Source: DAOUJH01 sp965116555 (GTDB lineage Bacteria; Chloroflexota; Dehalococcoidia; Lucifugimonadales; QGNO01). Taken from it: a DNA stretch of 64,000 bases. The notes under the pieces were generated by a model, which made no database searches, was not told the origin of the DNA, and worked only from the letters and a program-made list of their open reading frames with translations. The stretch lies in NCBI GenBank assembly GCA_965116555.1, contig OZ220698.1, positions 682,001 through 746,000 of the forward strand, given 5' to 3'. A program made the position numbers and the translations under genes. Below are positions 35,319 through 43,239 of this stretch, piece after piece; within the stretch, counting starts at the first letter, position 1; each line of letters begins with the position of its first letter.

Positions 35319-35726
35319 TTAGGTGCTCTCTACGAGCTTATCAATCTTAGCGGCAACAACGAAGTCGTTCAAAGAGAGACCGCCGACGTCGTGAGTGGTC
35401 AGCTCAACCGTGACGCGCTTGTAGCTGACGGTCACGTCGGGGTGGTGGTTTTCCTGCTCCGCCAGGTAGGCAATGGCGTTGAAGAAGAAGGTTGCTTCCT
35501 TGAAGCTGTTCCAGGCAAAGAGGCGACGCAGCTTGCTGTTGCCCACGGTCTCCCATTCCGAAGAGATTGCGGGCGTGTACTGGGCTATCTGTCCGGTGTT
35601 CAGGGGCGGCGTGTTCTCCGGGTAGATGCGGCACTTCATCTTGGTCAAGTCTTGCGCCAAGGATAGCCCTCCGGGGCAGTATGGACGGAGCTTATCATAA
35701 GGCAGGGTGGAGGGATATCCGCTCAT
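35319..35726 (-). CDS. Pterin-4a-carbinolamine dehydratase
   Basis: This 135-residue protein carries the dehydratase signature ENHHPDVTVSYKRVTVELTTH (His pair and Asp of the active site, read as ENHHPDV and ELTTHDVGGLS) and ends LNDFVVAAKIDKL as usual. The enzyme recycles the hydroxylated pterin made by aromatic amino acid hydroxylases; stand-alone forms also occur where no hydroxylase is known and may act in molybdopterin or other pterin metabolism. No hydroxylase is in the window. The N-terminus is about 30 residues longer than in short family members. It starts 25 bases upstream of the CocE-type gene on the same strand. Confidence 0.85.
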   Translation of the reverse strand: MSGYPSTLPYDKLRPYCPGGLSLAQDLTKMKCRIYPENTPPLNTGQIAQYTPAISSEWETVGNSKLRRLFAWNSFKEATFFFNAIAYLAEQENHHPDVTVSYKRVTVELTTHDVGGLSLNDFVVAAKIDKLVEST

Positions 35727-35730
35727 TTGG

Positions 35731-35795
35731 TTCCCTTCGGCAGTGCTCAGGGTAAACTTCAGCTCACCATGAGCGGGGATGTCTGTATGCGGGCA
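35731..35795 (+). repeat. Degenerate direct repeat, left copy
   Basis: This ~65-base element reads TTCCCTTCGGCAGTGCTCAG, continues through GGTAAACTTCAGCTCA and ends ATGAGCGGGGATGTCTGTAT. A related copy lies at 35901-35970. The pattern is a Chloroflexota-style TTCGRC...GCTCAGG...GAGCGGG interspersed repeat. Confidence 0.6.
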
Positions 35796-35841
35796 TGACG
35801 TTGGGGCTGGTGAAGGTCGCTATTGCTTGGCATTGGCTTGG

Positions 35842-35866
35842 GATTCTTCGCTGCGCTCAGAATGAC
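35842..35866 (+). repeat. Interspersed GATTCTTCGC...AGAATGAC repeat, copy 4
   Basis: Identical over 25 bases to the other three copies. It stands between the two degenerate direct repeats. Confidence 0.85.
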
Positions 35867-35900
35867 AAGCCTCGACCGCCAGATTGCTAGGTTCTGCTCA

Positions 35901-35970
35901 CTCCCTTCTTTTCGGCTACGCTCAGGATAAACGACAGGCTCAGGATGAGCGGGGTCGTCTGTATGCGGGC
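35901..35970 (+). repeat. Degenerate direct repeat, right copy
   Basis: This begins CTCCCTTCTTTTCGGCTACG, continues CTCAGGATAAACGACAGGCT and ends GAGCGGGGTCGTCTGTATGC. It matches the copy at 35731 in order and in most bases, including the terminal GTCTGTATGCGGGC. Confidence 0.6.
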
Positions 35971-36021
35971 GGCGTGGATGTTATACTTCCTCCCAATCTG
36001 AAATCAGGTAGGCGTACAAGA

Positions 36022-36684
36022 GTGATTGGATTTCTTGGAGGCACCGGGCTTGAAGGACGGGGGCTAGCTCTGCGCTTTGCACTGGCGGGCGAGCAAGTCG
36101 TGATTGGGTCGCGCCAGGCTGCCCGCGCCCAGGAGGCCGCTCGTGCGGTGTCGGAGCGGGGCCCGGTGGAGGGCGTCTCAGGCGCTGGTAATCGAGAGGC
36201 GGCTGAGCAGGCCGACGTGGTCTTCATCACCTGCCCATACCAGGCCCAGGCAGGTCTACTGGAGCCGCTGGCAGAGGCGCTGGCGGGGAAGCTGGTGGTG
36301 TCCACGGTGGCCCCGTTAGCGTTCGATGAGGGCTCGGCGGGGCTGATAGAGGTGCCTGAAGGCTCGGCGGCTGAGCAGGCGCGGCGTTTGCTGCCGGAGT
36401 CACGAGTGGCGGCGGCGTTTCAGAACGTCAGCGCCGTCGACCTTTGGTCGCCGCACCGCACGCTGGAAGGCGACGTGCTAGTGTGCTCGGACGATGAGGA
36501 GGCCAGGTCGCAGACGATGGAACTGGCAAAGATGATACCCGACCTGAGACCGGTCGACGGCGGCGCATTGAGGACGGCTAGATACGTGGAGGGCATCACC
36601 GCGCTGATATTGAACCTCAATCGCAGGTACAAGACGCGGGCCATGGTCCGGATGCTGGGACTGGAACCGTCGGAGAGGGATTGA
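36022..36684 (+). CDS. npdG: NADPH-dependent F420 reductase
   Basis: This 220-residue Rossmann protein moves hydride between NADP(H) and coenzyme F420. It begins IGFLGGTGLEGRGLALRFALAGEQ, with the GGTG-x-x-GRG loop typical of F420:NADP oxidoreductases, then VVIGSRQAARAQEAA (SR for the NADP phosphate), DVVFITCPYQAQ and the C-terminal RTARYVEGITALILNLNRRYKTRA. GTG 36022 gives the expected N-terminus; longer frames run into the repeat upstream. It implies the cell uses F420, in agreement with the luciferase-like oxidoreductase gene at 49126. Confidence 0.88.
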   Translation: MIGFLGGTGLEGRGLALRFALAGEQVVIGSRQAARAQEAARAVSERGPVEGVSGAGNREAAEQADVVFITCPYQAQAGLLEPLAEALAGKLVVSTVAPLAFDEGSAGLIEVPEGSAAEQARRLLPESRVAAAFQNVSAVDLWSPHRTLEGDVLVCSDDEEARSQTMELAKMIPDLRPVDGGALRTARYVEGITALILNLNRRYKTRAMVRMLGLEPSERD

Positions 36685-36699
36685 CTTGAACGACGCGGT

Positions 36700-37002
36700 T
36701 CAGGAGTCCGTTTTCAGAAGTGCGGGACGGATTCTTCTATTCCAGTAATCGTCGTCCCTAGCCTCCCGCAACTCCTCCACCAACTGCGCCGTCTCCATTC
36801 CTACGTCCTCGTTCAACTCAGGGACGGTCCGGTTGCCAGCCAGCTCGGTTACCGCTGTACGCAGTTTCATGACGTATTCCGCAACTTCATACGCGGCCCG
36901 GTCGGACGCAGAACGAGCCTGTAGGGCCTCAAGCTTCTCAAGCCAGTCCAGACCTCTTTCGGCTTCTTCAAAACTGTCATCCAGCGCATTGGTTGTACTC
37001 AC
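36700..37002 (-). CDS. Hypothetical acidic helical protein
   Basis: I do not recognise this 100-residue protein. It is acidic and likely all-helical (SFEEAERGLDWLEKLEALQ, DRAAYEVAEYVMKLRTAVTEL, ETAQLVEELREARDDDYWNRRI), with no membrane span or cysteine. A strong AGGAGG lies seven bases before the GTG start, which supports translation. It is alone in its strand context, 15 bases from the convergent npdG gene. The size and shape would suit an antitoxin or small regulator, but no partner gene adjoins. Confidence 0.65.
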   Translation of the reverse strand: MSTTNALDDSFEEAERGLDWLEKLEALQARSASDRAAYEVAEYVMKLRTAVTELAGNRTVPELNEDVGMETAQLVEELREARDDDYWNRRIRPALLKTDS

Positions 37003-37152
37003 CTGACATCCTCCTATGAGTATCGGCTTAGCTATTTCTAAGAGAAAAGAATGAGTGACGTGCCTGGAGATAAATTCAGACTAGGGCATCAAGTTTAGCA
37101 TGGAAGCGAGTCTTCACTAACGGAGCATTCAATATCTACAGTTGTGAAAACT

Positions 37153-37743
37153 CTATCTGCGCTTGATGACCCCACACGCTAGGCGGTTGCCTGTATCGGT
37201 CTCATGTTCTCCATAAGAATCGGGCTTTTCGTGCACTATGATGGCGGAGCCGTCTGTGTCAAATATGGAATGTCGCATGTCCATGTCCAGTGTGATTCCA
37301 ACGGTAAAGAAGTCGGCGCGCGCAGAACCGTCGGAGGCGGCGTAGATATTGGGCAGGTCGCCGCCGTGTCCTTCACCCGATTCGCCGCGCTGCCAGGCCG
37401 GATGGATAAAGCCATGTTCCGCATCAGTGGGGTTGAAGTGGTCGCCTGCGGCATCAAAGTCGGGCGTGCACGCACCTACTTCGTGGATGATGAAGGCGTG
37501 GCCGCCCGGGGCTAGTCCCTTTACGTCGGCCATGATCAAGACTCCGGAGGCCGCCTGCCGGAATGTAACAGTTCCGATGGGGTCGCCTGACGGAGATTCC
37601 AGAGCGGCCTCAGCCGTCAAGCCCACTGTTGGCGGGGCCTCATCACCGGCCCGGAAGATCAGAAAAGCCAAGATGCCAACTATTGCGATGACCATGATCA
37701 GCGCAGGCACCAGGAGAATAGCCAGCTCCCGTCTCCTAGCCAT
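37153..37743 (-). CDS. Membrane-anchored Cu/Zn superoxide dismutase-like protein
   Basis: This 196-residue protein has an N-terminal anchor (ELAILLVPALIMVIAIVGILA) and a SodC domain outside the membrane. The zinc side is intact: His102 in DHFNP, His110 in AEHG, His126 and Asp129 in GHGGDLPN; a Cys92-Cys190 disulfide and His171 in IIVHEKPDSYG are present. The first copper ligand is missing: the usual HGFHIHE reads HAFIIHE, with Ile85 where His should be. Superoxide dismutase activity is therefore doubtful; Bacillus YojM is a known SodC-like protein short of copper ligands. GGAGGT precedes the ATG by eight bases. Confidence 0.85.
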   Translation of the reverse strand: MARRRELAILLVPALIMVIAIVGILAFLIFRAGDEAPPTVGLTAEAALESPSGDPIGTVTFRQAASGVLIMADVKGLAPGGHAFIIHEVGACTPDFDAAGDHFNPTDAEHGFIHPAWQRGESGEGHGGDLPNIYAASDGSARADFFTVGITLDMDMRHSIFDTDGSAIIVHEKPDSYGEHETDTGNRLACGVIKRR

Positions 37744-37910
37744 GTTAGGTTACCTCCTCAGCGCGGCTGTCATGACACCGGCAGCGTTCTATACCCCCAT
37801 CAGGGAGTTGAGCGTAGTTTCTGTCCATACACGCGATATAAGGAAGATGTAAGAGCACATAATGATACCATATATCATTGGGATTGCATTTGTTTAGACG
37901 GTTTCTCTTC

Positions 37911-37939
37911 TTTAAGTCGACTTACTCAGAGACTATAAT
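37911..37939 (+). promoter_or_regulatory. Probable promoter for the 38000 membrane gene
   Basis: TTTAAG (37911-37916), a 17-base spacer and a perfect TATAAT (37934-37939), 60 bases before the ATG at 38000. AATGAT/ATCATT arms (37861-37879) stand upstream. The -35 box is weak. Confidence 0.4.
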
Positions 37940-37999
37940 GCGAACGAGTATCATATACCTTGCCAGAAGACACCAAGGAAGTCTGAAAGGGTGGTGAGT

Positions 38000-38722
38000 A
38001 TGACAATCAGAAACGCAGGTCTTGTATTGATGATCGGTGTGATTCTTGCCTTCGTGGCTCCACTATTTATTCCGGGGTACACTTTCATAAACCCGGTGGA
38101 CCAGACCGACTTCCCCGCAGCGGTGGACGCCTTGGGCGATTTGCCGGTCCTGGCGCAATGGATGAACTTCGTCGCGCTCATTTCGCTGCTGCTGATGTCC
38201 TTTGGCCTCATGGGTCTCTACCCTCTGGCGAGCCGGCAAGCCGGGCTGGGAGGCAAGTTGCTCCAGTTCGGCATTATCGCCACCCTTATCGAATGGAGCA
38301 TCCTAATCATCGTCACAGGGATGAGGCACTTTGAAATCCACCTGATGCAACGTAGCAGCCTAGAAGTTAGCGGAGGGACGGCGGCGGCAGACTTCGAAGC
38401 TGCAGCCCTGGCCGTGCACATCAGCATGACCGCGATCACAATGGCATTTGTAGCACTGGCTCCGCTGGCGTCCAGCATGGTCGGCCTTGGGCTGGCTAAA
38501 CGGTTTGCCTCAATGGACATCTACAAAGCTGCGAGCTACCTCCTAGTGGCAGGTGGACTTGTGGGGCTGGTCAACTTCCTGTTTGCATTGAACTCTCCCG
38601 AACTGGGGATAGAGTCCCTGCTGCTGGTAAACACCTTAGTCCTCTACGTTCAGGGAGTTTGCCTGATCATCACAGGGTACGGCATGTACCGAGGACGGAA
38701 AGAGCTCGCCGAGGAATCCTAA
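38000..38722 (+). CDS. Multi-pass membrane protein of unknown function
   Basis: This 240-residue protein has about seven hydrophobic spans, for example AGLVLMIGVILAFVAPLFI, FVALISLLLMSFGLMGLY, FGIIATLIEWSILIIVTGM, MAFVALAPLASSMVGLGLA and LLVAGGLVGLVNFLFAL. A loop FINPVDQTDFPAAVDALGD faces one side after span one. I do not recognise the family with certainty; the layout recalls DUF4386-type membrane proteins. ATG 38000 has AAAGGGTGG upstream; GTG 37991 is possible. It ends 11 bases from the convergent 38734 gene. Confidence 0.75.
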   Translation: MTIRNAGLVLMIGVILAFVAPLFIPGYTFINPVDQTDFPAAVDALGDLPVLAQWMNFVALISLLLMSFGLMGLYPLASRQAGLGGKLLQFGIIATLIEWSILIIVTGMRHFEIHLMQRSSLEVSGGTAAADFEAAALAVHISMTAITMAFVALAPLASSMVGLGLAKRFASMDIYKAASYLLVAGGLVGLVNFLFALNSPELGIESLLLVNTLVLYVQGVCLIITGYGMYRGRKELAEES

Positions 38723-38733
38723 GGGCTTCTTTC

Positions 38734-40227
38734 TCAGCTTCCTCTGAACTCGGTGATGGGCTGCGCCAGTATCCAGAGGCTTACCATGGTGTAGCCCACC
38801 ATCAGGACCAGCATGGGATACTGGCTGCGCAGCGCCGCCGCCCGGTTGGGCAGACGCTTCAGAGCCACCACGTGGGCTACGTAAACGGCAATGACGTGCC
38901 CGGCCACTATGGAGATGACCGAGGTGATCCAAGCGAACCTTGCGCCCACAATGGCGATGTTGGGACTGAACTCAGCGGTGCCCAGCAGGTCCCACCCATA
39001 GCCGAATGGGTCAGAGGCCAGGGGTATGATTAGCTGCCCTTGTATGAGCAGGAAGGAGAGGAAGTGGGCCAGGTGATAGGCAAGGGCTATGGGAACCAGC
39101 GAGAAAACGAACAGTCTAGCCAGCATCTGAGCAGGTACGACGCTTCCGCTGGCAGAGGCCATCGCTAGAGAGAAGGCCCAGTAGACGAGAAGGAAGAGGG
39201 CGGGGAACACCAGCAGACCCAAGGTCTCTACTCCCGTGACCCTGTTCGCGCCTAGAAAATCGAACATGGGAAGCAGCGCGCTCACTATGTCCACCCATAC
39301 GGGCGTAGCGGTGAATCCATCGAAGGTGACGGTGGATAGGAGGAGCACAACCAATGCGAGCATCGACGGAGAAGCGGCTTGGTCGCGTAGCAGTCCCGCA
39401 CCAAACGGACGGATGTTCAGTTGGCGAGAGGTCTCATCTGCGTCCGTGGCCTGCACCCTCACCTCGCTGGGAGCGAACCTTGCCAGCAGCCCGAACACCA
39501 CGGAGAAGGCCTCTCCTTTGCTCAGCCAGACCTCCTTGCCGTAAATCACCATGCCTGTCCATGTGACCATGGAGTAGGCCACGATGCAGAACGCGATGTT
39601 TCGCGGTGTGGGAGAGTTGGGATAGACCAGCTCTATCCAGGCGAAGATGAAGAAGAGAATGAAGGCAGGCCATACGCCCAGCTTCTTAGGATAGCTGAGC
39701 CCTAGAGAGAGCCGGTCTCCAGGGTTGAGACGCCGATAGAGGGCGTCGGCCCAGTCGAAGATAATCTTCAACGGGTTGATCAATGCCCACACGTTGCCCA
39801 GCAGCGCCGATACGTAGGCGATGCCAACCCACCAGAGGATCCAGACCATGGTTGGCGCCAGGTTTTCTATAGGCGCCTGGCTGCCCAGGGCGCCCGCCGC
39901 CACGGTAAGCAGGAACAGCGCAACGGAGGCTGTCTTGACGGCTAGCAGAAGTACGGGATGCGCCAGCAGCCGTCCCGCCCTCAGTTGAAACAGGTTGAAG
40001 GTAGGATAGCCGCCGTGGCCGCGCCCTCTCAAAAAGTAGCCTATGGCGGCAAAGGAGAGGGCAACGGCCAACCCGGCGCCGGTGACGTAAAGATAGAGCG
40101 GGACGGGCAAATCGTAGCGCTCCCCAAAGCCGTGAGCATAAGCCGGCTGCAGGGTTAGCCCCAGGACAAGGGCGGCGATTATCGCCAGAAACCAGTTAAA
40201 TCTGCGATTGGTCAAGAGTTTACTCAT
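38734..40227 (-). CDS. Large membrane protein of the HGFGERYDLPVPLYLY family
   Basis: This 497-residue protein has a signal-like N-terminus ending AYAHGFGERYDLPVPLYLYV and about twelve hydrophobic spans. Proteins with this start are labelled fenitrothion hydrolase in some databases, a label I treat as unproven for a polytopic membrane protein. Histidines near membrane faces (AYAHGFGERY, AYHLAHF, VAGHVIAVYVAHVV) would suit metal or heme binding. It follows the lipoprotein, FixH-like and His-rich genes on the same strand, which suggests a shared, perhaps copper-related, function. A hairpin repeat lies just upstream. Confidence 0.7.
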   Translation of the reverse strand: MSKLLTNRRFNWFLAIIAALVLGLTLQPAYAHGFGERYDLPVPLYLYVTGAGLAVALSFAAIGYFLRGRGHGGYPTFNLFQLRAGRLLAHPVLLLAVKTASVALFLLTVAAGALGSQAPIENLAPTMVWILWWVGIAYVSALLGNVWALINPLKIIFDWADALYRRLNPGDRLSLGLSYPKKLGVWPAFILFFIFAWIELVYPNSPTPRNIAFCIVAYSMVTWTGMVIYGKEVWLSKGEAFSVVFGLLARFAPSEVRVQATDADETSRQLNIRPFGAGLLRDQAASPSMLALVVLLLSTVTFDGFTATPVWVDIVSALLPMFDFLGANRVTGVETLGLLVFPALFLLVYWAFSLAMASASGSVVPAQMLARLFVFSLVPIALAYHLAHFLSFLLIQGQLIIPLASDPFGYGWDLLGTAEFSPNIAIVGARFAWITSVISIVAGHVIAVYVAHVVALKRLPNRAAALRSQYPMLVLMVGYTMVSLWILAQPITEFRGS

Positions 40228-40285
40228 AGAAGACCCTCACTCCACAAAGGGGTGCGTCCTCCGACATCCGCCCCAACCCGCCTGG

Positions 40286-40305
40286 ATTCCCGCCTTCGCG
40301 GGAAT
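40286..40305. repeat. Perfect hairpin repeat ATTCCCGC-CTTC-GCGGGAAT
   Basis: Eight-base arms (40286-40293 and 40298-40305) enclose a CTTC tetraloop and are followed by GACGGGT. This is a common type of interspersed palindrome. The gap 40228-40445 also holds repeated TGTCCG and GCCCGTTTGC words like those at 8325-8370, and no gene. Confidence 0.8.
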
Positions 40306-40445
40306 GACGGGTGGGGAGTGAGGTAGGGAGGGATGTCCGTATGTCGCATGTACGTATGCTCACCTGCCTGCGCAGCAATGACGGGTGGGAGAGGGTGTCC
40401 GCATTGTCCGTGTGTGTCCATTGCCCGTTTGCTCGCTTTCCAATC

Positions 40446-41204
40446 CTAGCGGGGATGGACTTCCAGGGAACCCAGCAGGATATATTCGCTGGCGGCTTGC
40501 TGGTTGTTTTCGTGGGGCATGGCTGCGCCCTCCTCTATGGTCACCGTACGCATTTCTTGGAACTCGTAGTCGCAGTGGGAGGTGTCGGCCAGAGCGACCA
40601 TTATATCGTGCTCACCCTGGCTGAGCATAACCGAGGCCTCATCCTTTGTGTACATACCCGTCAGTTCGCCGTCGACGTACAGGTGCCAGTGACCCACCGG
40701 CATATCGGAAACTTCCGGGTCAGTGCCCAATACAAAGTTCTCCGGGTCCACAGCCAGGTGCAGCATACCCGCTTCCGGCCCCGGCACGGTTGTCAAATTG
40801 ACGGCGGGCTCGGCGGTGCCCGGGGGCAGTTCTGCGGTGCAGCTCTCGGTGGAGTCGTGGCTGTGGTCGCTTCCATTGTGACCAGCGGATGCGGTATGCA
40901 TCTCGAAGTCGAACTTGCCGGTTGCGTTGGCGGTAAAGGCCAAGGCCGCGGTCTCTCCCGGCGTCAGGGATGTTTCCAGGTCGTAACCGTGGAGATGGAA
41001 GGTGGCTTCCTGATCGCTGGTGATGCGCAACACAACTTCGTCGTTGTGGTCTACCCTCAGCGTCCTATGTTCTTCGTCCAGCGAGCCACCGGCTATGTCC
41101 AGATCGAAAATGCGGGTCTGGGGTTCAGTGTCGCCGCCGCAAGCAGCGAGCAGCAACGTCAACAGAATCAACAGGAACAGCGGCAGGGAAACCCTTCTGT
41201 TCAT
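40446..41204 (-). CDS. Lipoprotein with cupredoxin-like domain
   Basis: This 252-residue lipoprotein has a signal peptide with lipobox LLLAAC (Cys about residue 22). Residues about 30-110 look like a cupredoxin beta-sandwich (DHNDEVVLRITSDQEATFHLHGYDLE, read from RVDHNDEVVL and ATFHLHGYD) with a following FDFEMH His. A His-rich stretch HNGSDHSHD follows. The C-terminal part (PVGHWHLYVDGELTGMYT, LSQGEHDIMVALADTSHCDY) resembles DUF4399-like beta domains. Copper or other metal binding is a fair inference. The start is ATG 41204, two bases after the stop of the FixH-like gene; the longer frame to 41390 is not used. Confidence 0.75.
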   Translation of the reverse strand: MNRRVSLPLFLLILLTLLLAACGGDTEPQTRIFDLDIAGGSLDEEHRTLRVDHNDEVVLRITSDQEATFHLHGYDLETSLTPGETAALAFTANATGKFDFEMHTASAGHNGSDHSHDSTESCTAELPPGTAEPAVNLTTVPGPEAGMLHLAVDPENFVLGTDPEVSDMPVGHWHLYVDGELTGMYTKDEASVMLSQGEHDIMVALADTSHCDYEFQEMRTVTIEEGAAMPHENNQQAASEYILLGSLEVHPR

Positions 41205-41206
41205 AA

Positions 41207-41731
41207 TTAGCCCTTCTTTCTTCCGATCCGCAAGCTCCGGTAAGTAGCCGCCAGGGCAGGGAGTATGAGAAGCACGGCTACCAAGATGGCGCCAACCGCT
41301 TCCCAGTTGATTGAGACGTCTACTACTTGAACGGGGAATGTGCCCTGCAGAGTGGTCTCCTCCACTTGTACAACGACCTCTATGTCCCAATCCCCAACGG
41401 CGTCGACCGGCACTCTGAGGTCGTAGTGAATGGGAAGCGTGGGAGCAATCACCCCGGTCGCCCGGCTCGCGGTTGAGCCTTCAGGCCCCGATGCTCTCGC
41501 AACCACCTCGGCGGCTTCCACCGGCACGTTGTCGCGCAGTAGATGTACGGATAGGAACACCTCGCCCACGGCGGAGGTAGCGTCCCTGGAGAAGACGGCG
41601 AGTTGATAAGCGCCTTCTTCCTTGCGGAACAGCTCCACGTTGGTCGCACCGTTGGCCCATATAGGCGTTGCCCAGAGCAACTGGTACAAGGCTAGGCTAG
41701 TAAACAAAGCAATACGGACTTGTGTTTTCAT
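41207..41731 (-). CDS. FixH/YtkA-like secreted, C-terminally anchored protein
   Basis: This 174-residue protein has a signal peptide (MKTQVRIALFTSLALYQLLW, cleavage near WANG), an Ig-like beta domain (YQLAVFSRDATSAVGEVFLSVHLL, then IHYDLRVPVDAVGDWDIEVVVQV, in parts) and a C-terminal membrane span (AVGAILVAVLLILPALAATY) ending in a basic tail. The shape matches FixH/YtkA-type proteins found beside copper transport and oxidase genes. It is two bases from the lipoprotein start, so they are co-translated. Confidence 0.65.
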   Translation of the reverse strand: MKTQVRIALFTSLALYQLLWATPIWANGATNVELFRKEEGAYQLAVFSRDATSAVGEVFLSVHLLRDNVPVEAAEVVARASGPEGSTASRATGVIAPTLPIHYDLRVPVDAVGDWDIEVVVQVEETTLQGTFPVQVVDVSINWEAVGAILVAVLLILPALAATYRSLRIGRKKG

Positions 41732-41799
41732 ATACGGTCAATAGGAATAGCGATAGCAGGCCAGGCTTCCAAACTAGGCCGGCCTGTATAGATGGCAGG

Positions 41800-42228
41800 T
41801 TAAGCGGCGAGGCGGGGAGGTCCGTGCGGGGTTAGGGGCTCCGCGACTCTGAGCCGCCAGAGCTCCCTTGAATGCAATAGAAAGAGGAAGAGGAGCGGCA
41901 GGACTGTGATCAGTCCTGCTTGCTCTGCCCACTGCCAGCCGCCGATGCCGTCTCCTCCGCTCTGTGCGGAATGGCCGGGCAGGAACAGTATGCCGTCGTG
42001 CCCGGTTGCGTTGCCGTCGTGGGAGTGGGTCGTGTTCACCGGGTGCTCGTGCGCATGCGGCGCTCCGGAACTGAAAACGTGGCCGTGGTAGGGCAGCCGC
42101 TCCGCGAAGTGGTGGTCGAACAACGGGCCGATAAGGCCGTAGAAAACCGCCCCAATCGTAAGCAGGATGAGGTAGGTCTGGACCCAGACCTTGAACCGGC
42201 TGCCTCTATTCGTCAGGATGTTCACCAT
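41800..42228 (-). CDS. His-rich two-span membrane protein
   Basis: This 142-residue protein has two hydrophobic spans (VWVQTYLILLTIGAVFYGLI and AGLITVLPLLFLFLL) joined by an extracytoplasmic loop of about 60 residues full of histidine: DHHFAERLPYHGHVFSSG, APHAHEHPVNTTHSHDGN. Such a loop should bind divalent metal ions. It is the first gene of the leftward set that continues with the FixH-like, lipoprotein and 497-residue membrane genes. I start at ATG 42228. I do not recognise the family. Confidence 0.65.
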   Translation of the reverse strand: MVNILTNRGSRFKVWVQTYLILLTIGAVFYGLIGPLFDHHFAERLPYHGHVFSSGAPHAHEHPVNTTHSHDGNATGHDGILFLPGHSAQSGGDGIGGWQWAEQAGLITVLPLLFLFLLHSRELWRLRVAEPLTPHGPPRLAA

Positions 42229-42277
42229 TACATTATAACCTAGAGCCTGTTTACGAATCACGCCGTCACTCCGGCGT

Positions 42278-43192
42278 CTACAGGATTCCCACCTGCTTGA
42301 GAAACCTCCGCAAGGCCTCCGCGCACTCCTGCGGTCTTTCAAGCTGCAGGAAATGTGTAGTTTCGGGCAGGAACTCATGGTCGACGTCCGCGTCCGCGTA
42401 GTCGAACGTCGGGGCATTCGGGTCCTGTGAGGCGGGGTCTGAGGATACGATTTTGAGAGGACACCTCATGGCGCTAAAGTCGACTGACGCCGCATACTTC
42501 GAGGCATGGTCCCAGATTTGCGCCTCGAACTCAGAGGGACATCGGAGATCGAAACCCTGGCCGGTCTCGGACTCCTTGAGGGTCGTTCTCGCTACAAGTT
42601 CGTAGACTCCCGGAACGGACCGGTGAAAATAGGGCAAATAGGTATGAAGCTCCGCAAGCTCTTCCCTGGACCGGAACCACTGTGCCCTCCGCCTCAGCAT
42701 GTCGGCTGTGCTCTTGGCGCGCAATTCGAACTGCCTGTACCGGTAGTCGGTGTTGCAGAGGGGCGGAGTGAAAAGCATCAAGGCGGAGTAGTTGCCTCCC
42801 CTTGAAGGCGTATGAAGGCTGGCAAGGGCAGAAATGGAGTGAAAAACGCCAACGGTAGGTTTCTCGCCATAGAGACTGGCGATCGCCTCAAAAATGCGGT
42901 CGTGGTCGCGCGCAAAGGTATCGACGCTGTGGTCCTTCCGGGCGCCGGTCTTGTTCCAACCGTGATTTCTCAGGTCGTGGACAAACAGGTCGAAATCGCG
43001 GCTGAGGAGAGACCAAAACGGATAGTAGAGGTCGATGGCGAGGCCGTTACCGTGGCTCAGAACCAGCCTCGGGCCCTCCGGGTTTCCATGGCGTCGCAGA
43101 ATGTTGACAGTGTCGTCGTCCACTTGGACCGGGTGAACGGACAACGGCTTTGGAATCTCCCAGATGGCTGCTAGAGGATCAAGGTCGTGCAT
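42278..43192 (-). CDS. Alpha/beta hydrolase with atypical nucleophile elbow
   Basis: This 304-residue protein has an alpha/beta-hydrolase core: LVLSHGNGLAIDLYYPFW (oxyanion HGNG at 47-50), FVHDLRNHGWN, and the acid and His regions near the C-terminus (TFDYADADVDHEFLPETTHFLQLERP). The elbow reads VGVFHSISALAS, so Ser119 has Phe and Ser where Gly normally stand (G-x-S-x-G). This may alter turnover or substrate. A His just before the Ser (HS) is kept. No signal peptide. It lies downstream of a decayed lipoprotein start (43240-43315). Confidence 0.8.
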   Translation of the reverse strand: MHDLDPLAAIWEIPKPLSVHPVQVDDDTVNILRRHGNPEGPRLVLSHGNGLAIDLYYPFWSLLSRDFDLFVHDLRNHGWNKTGARKDHSVDTFARDHDRIFEAIASLYGEKPTVGVFHSISALASLHTPSRGGNYSALMLFTPPLCNTDYRYRQFELRAKSTADMLRRRAQWFRSREELAELHTYLPYFHRSVPGVYELVARTTLKESETGQGFDLRCPSEFEAQIWDHASKYAASVDFSAMRCPLKIVSSDPASQDPNAPTFDYADADVDHEFLPETTHFLQLERPQECAEALRRFLKQVGIL

Positions 43193-43239
43193 GGGCTAGC
43201 TCACTGCCCATCGACAAACTTGCGTCGGGATGTTTTGCG

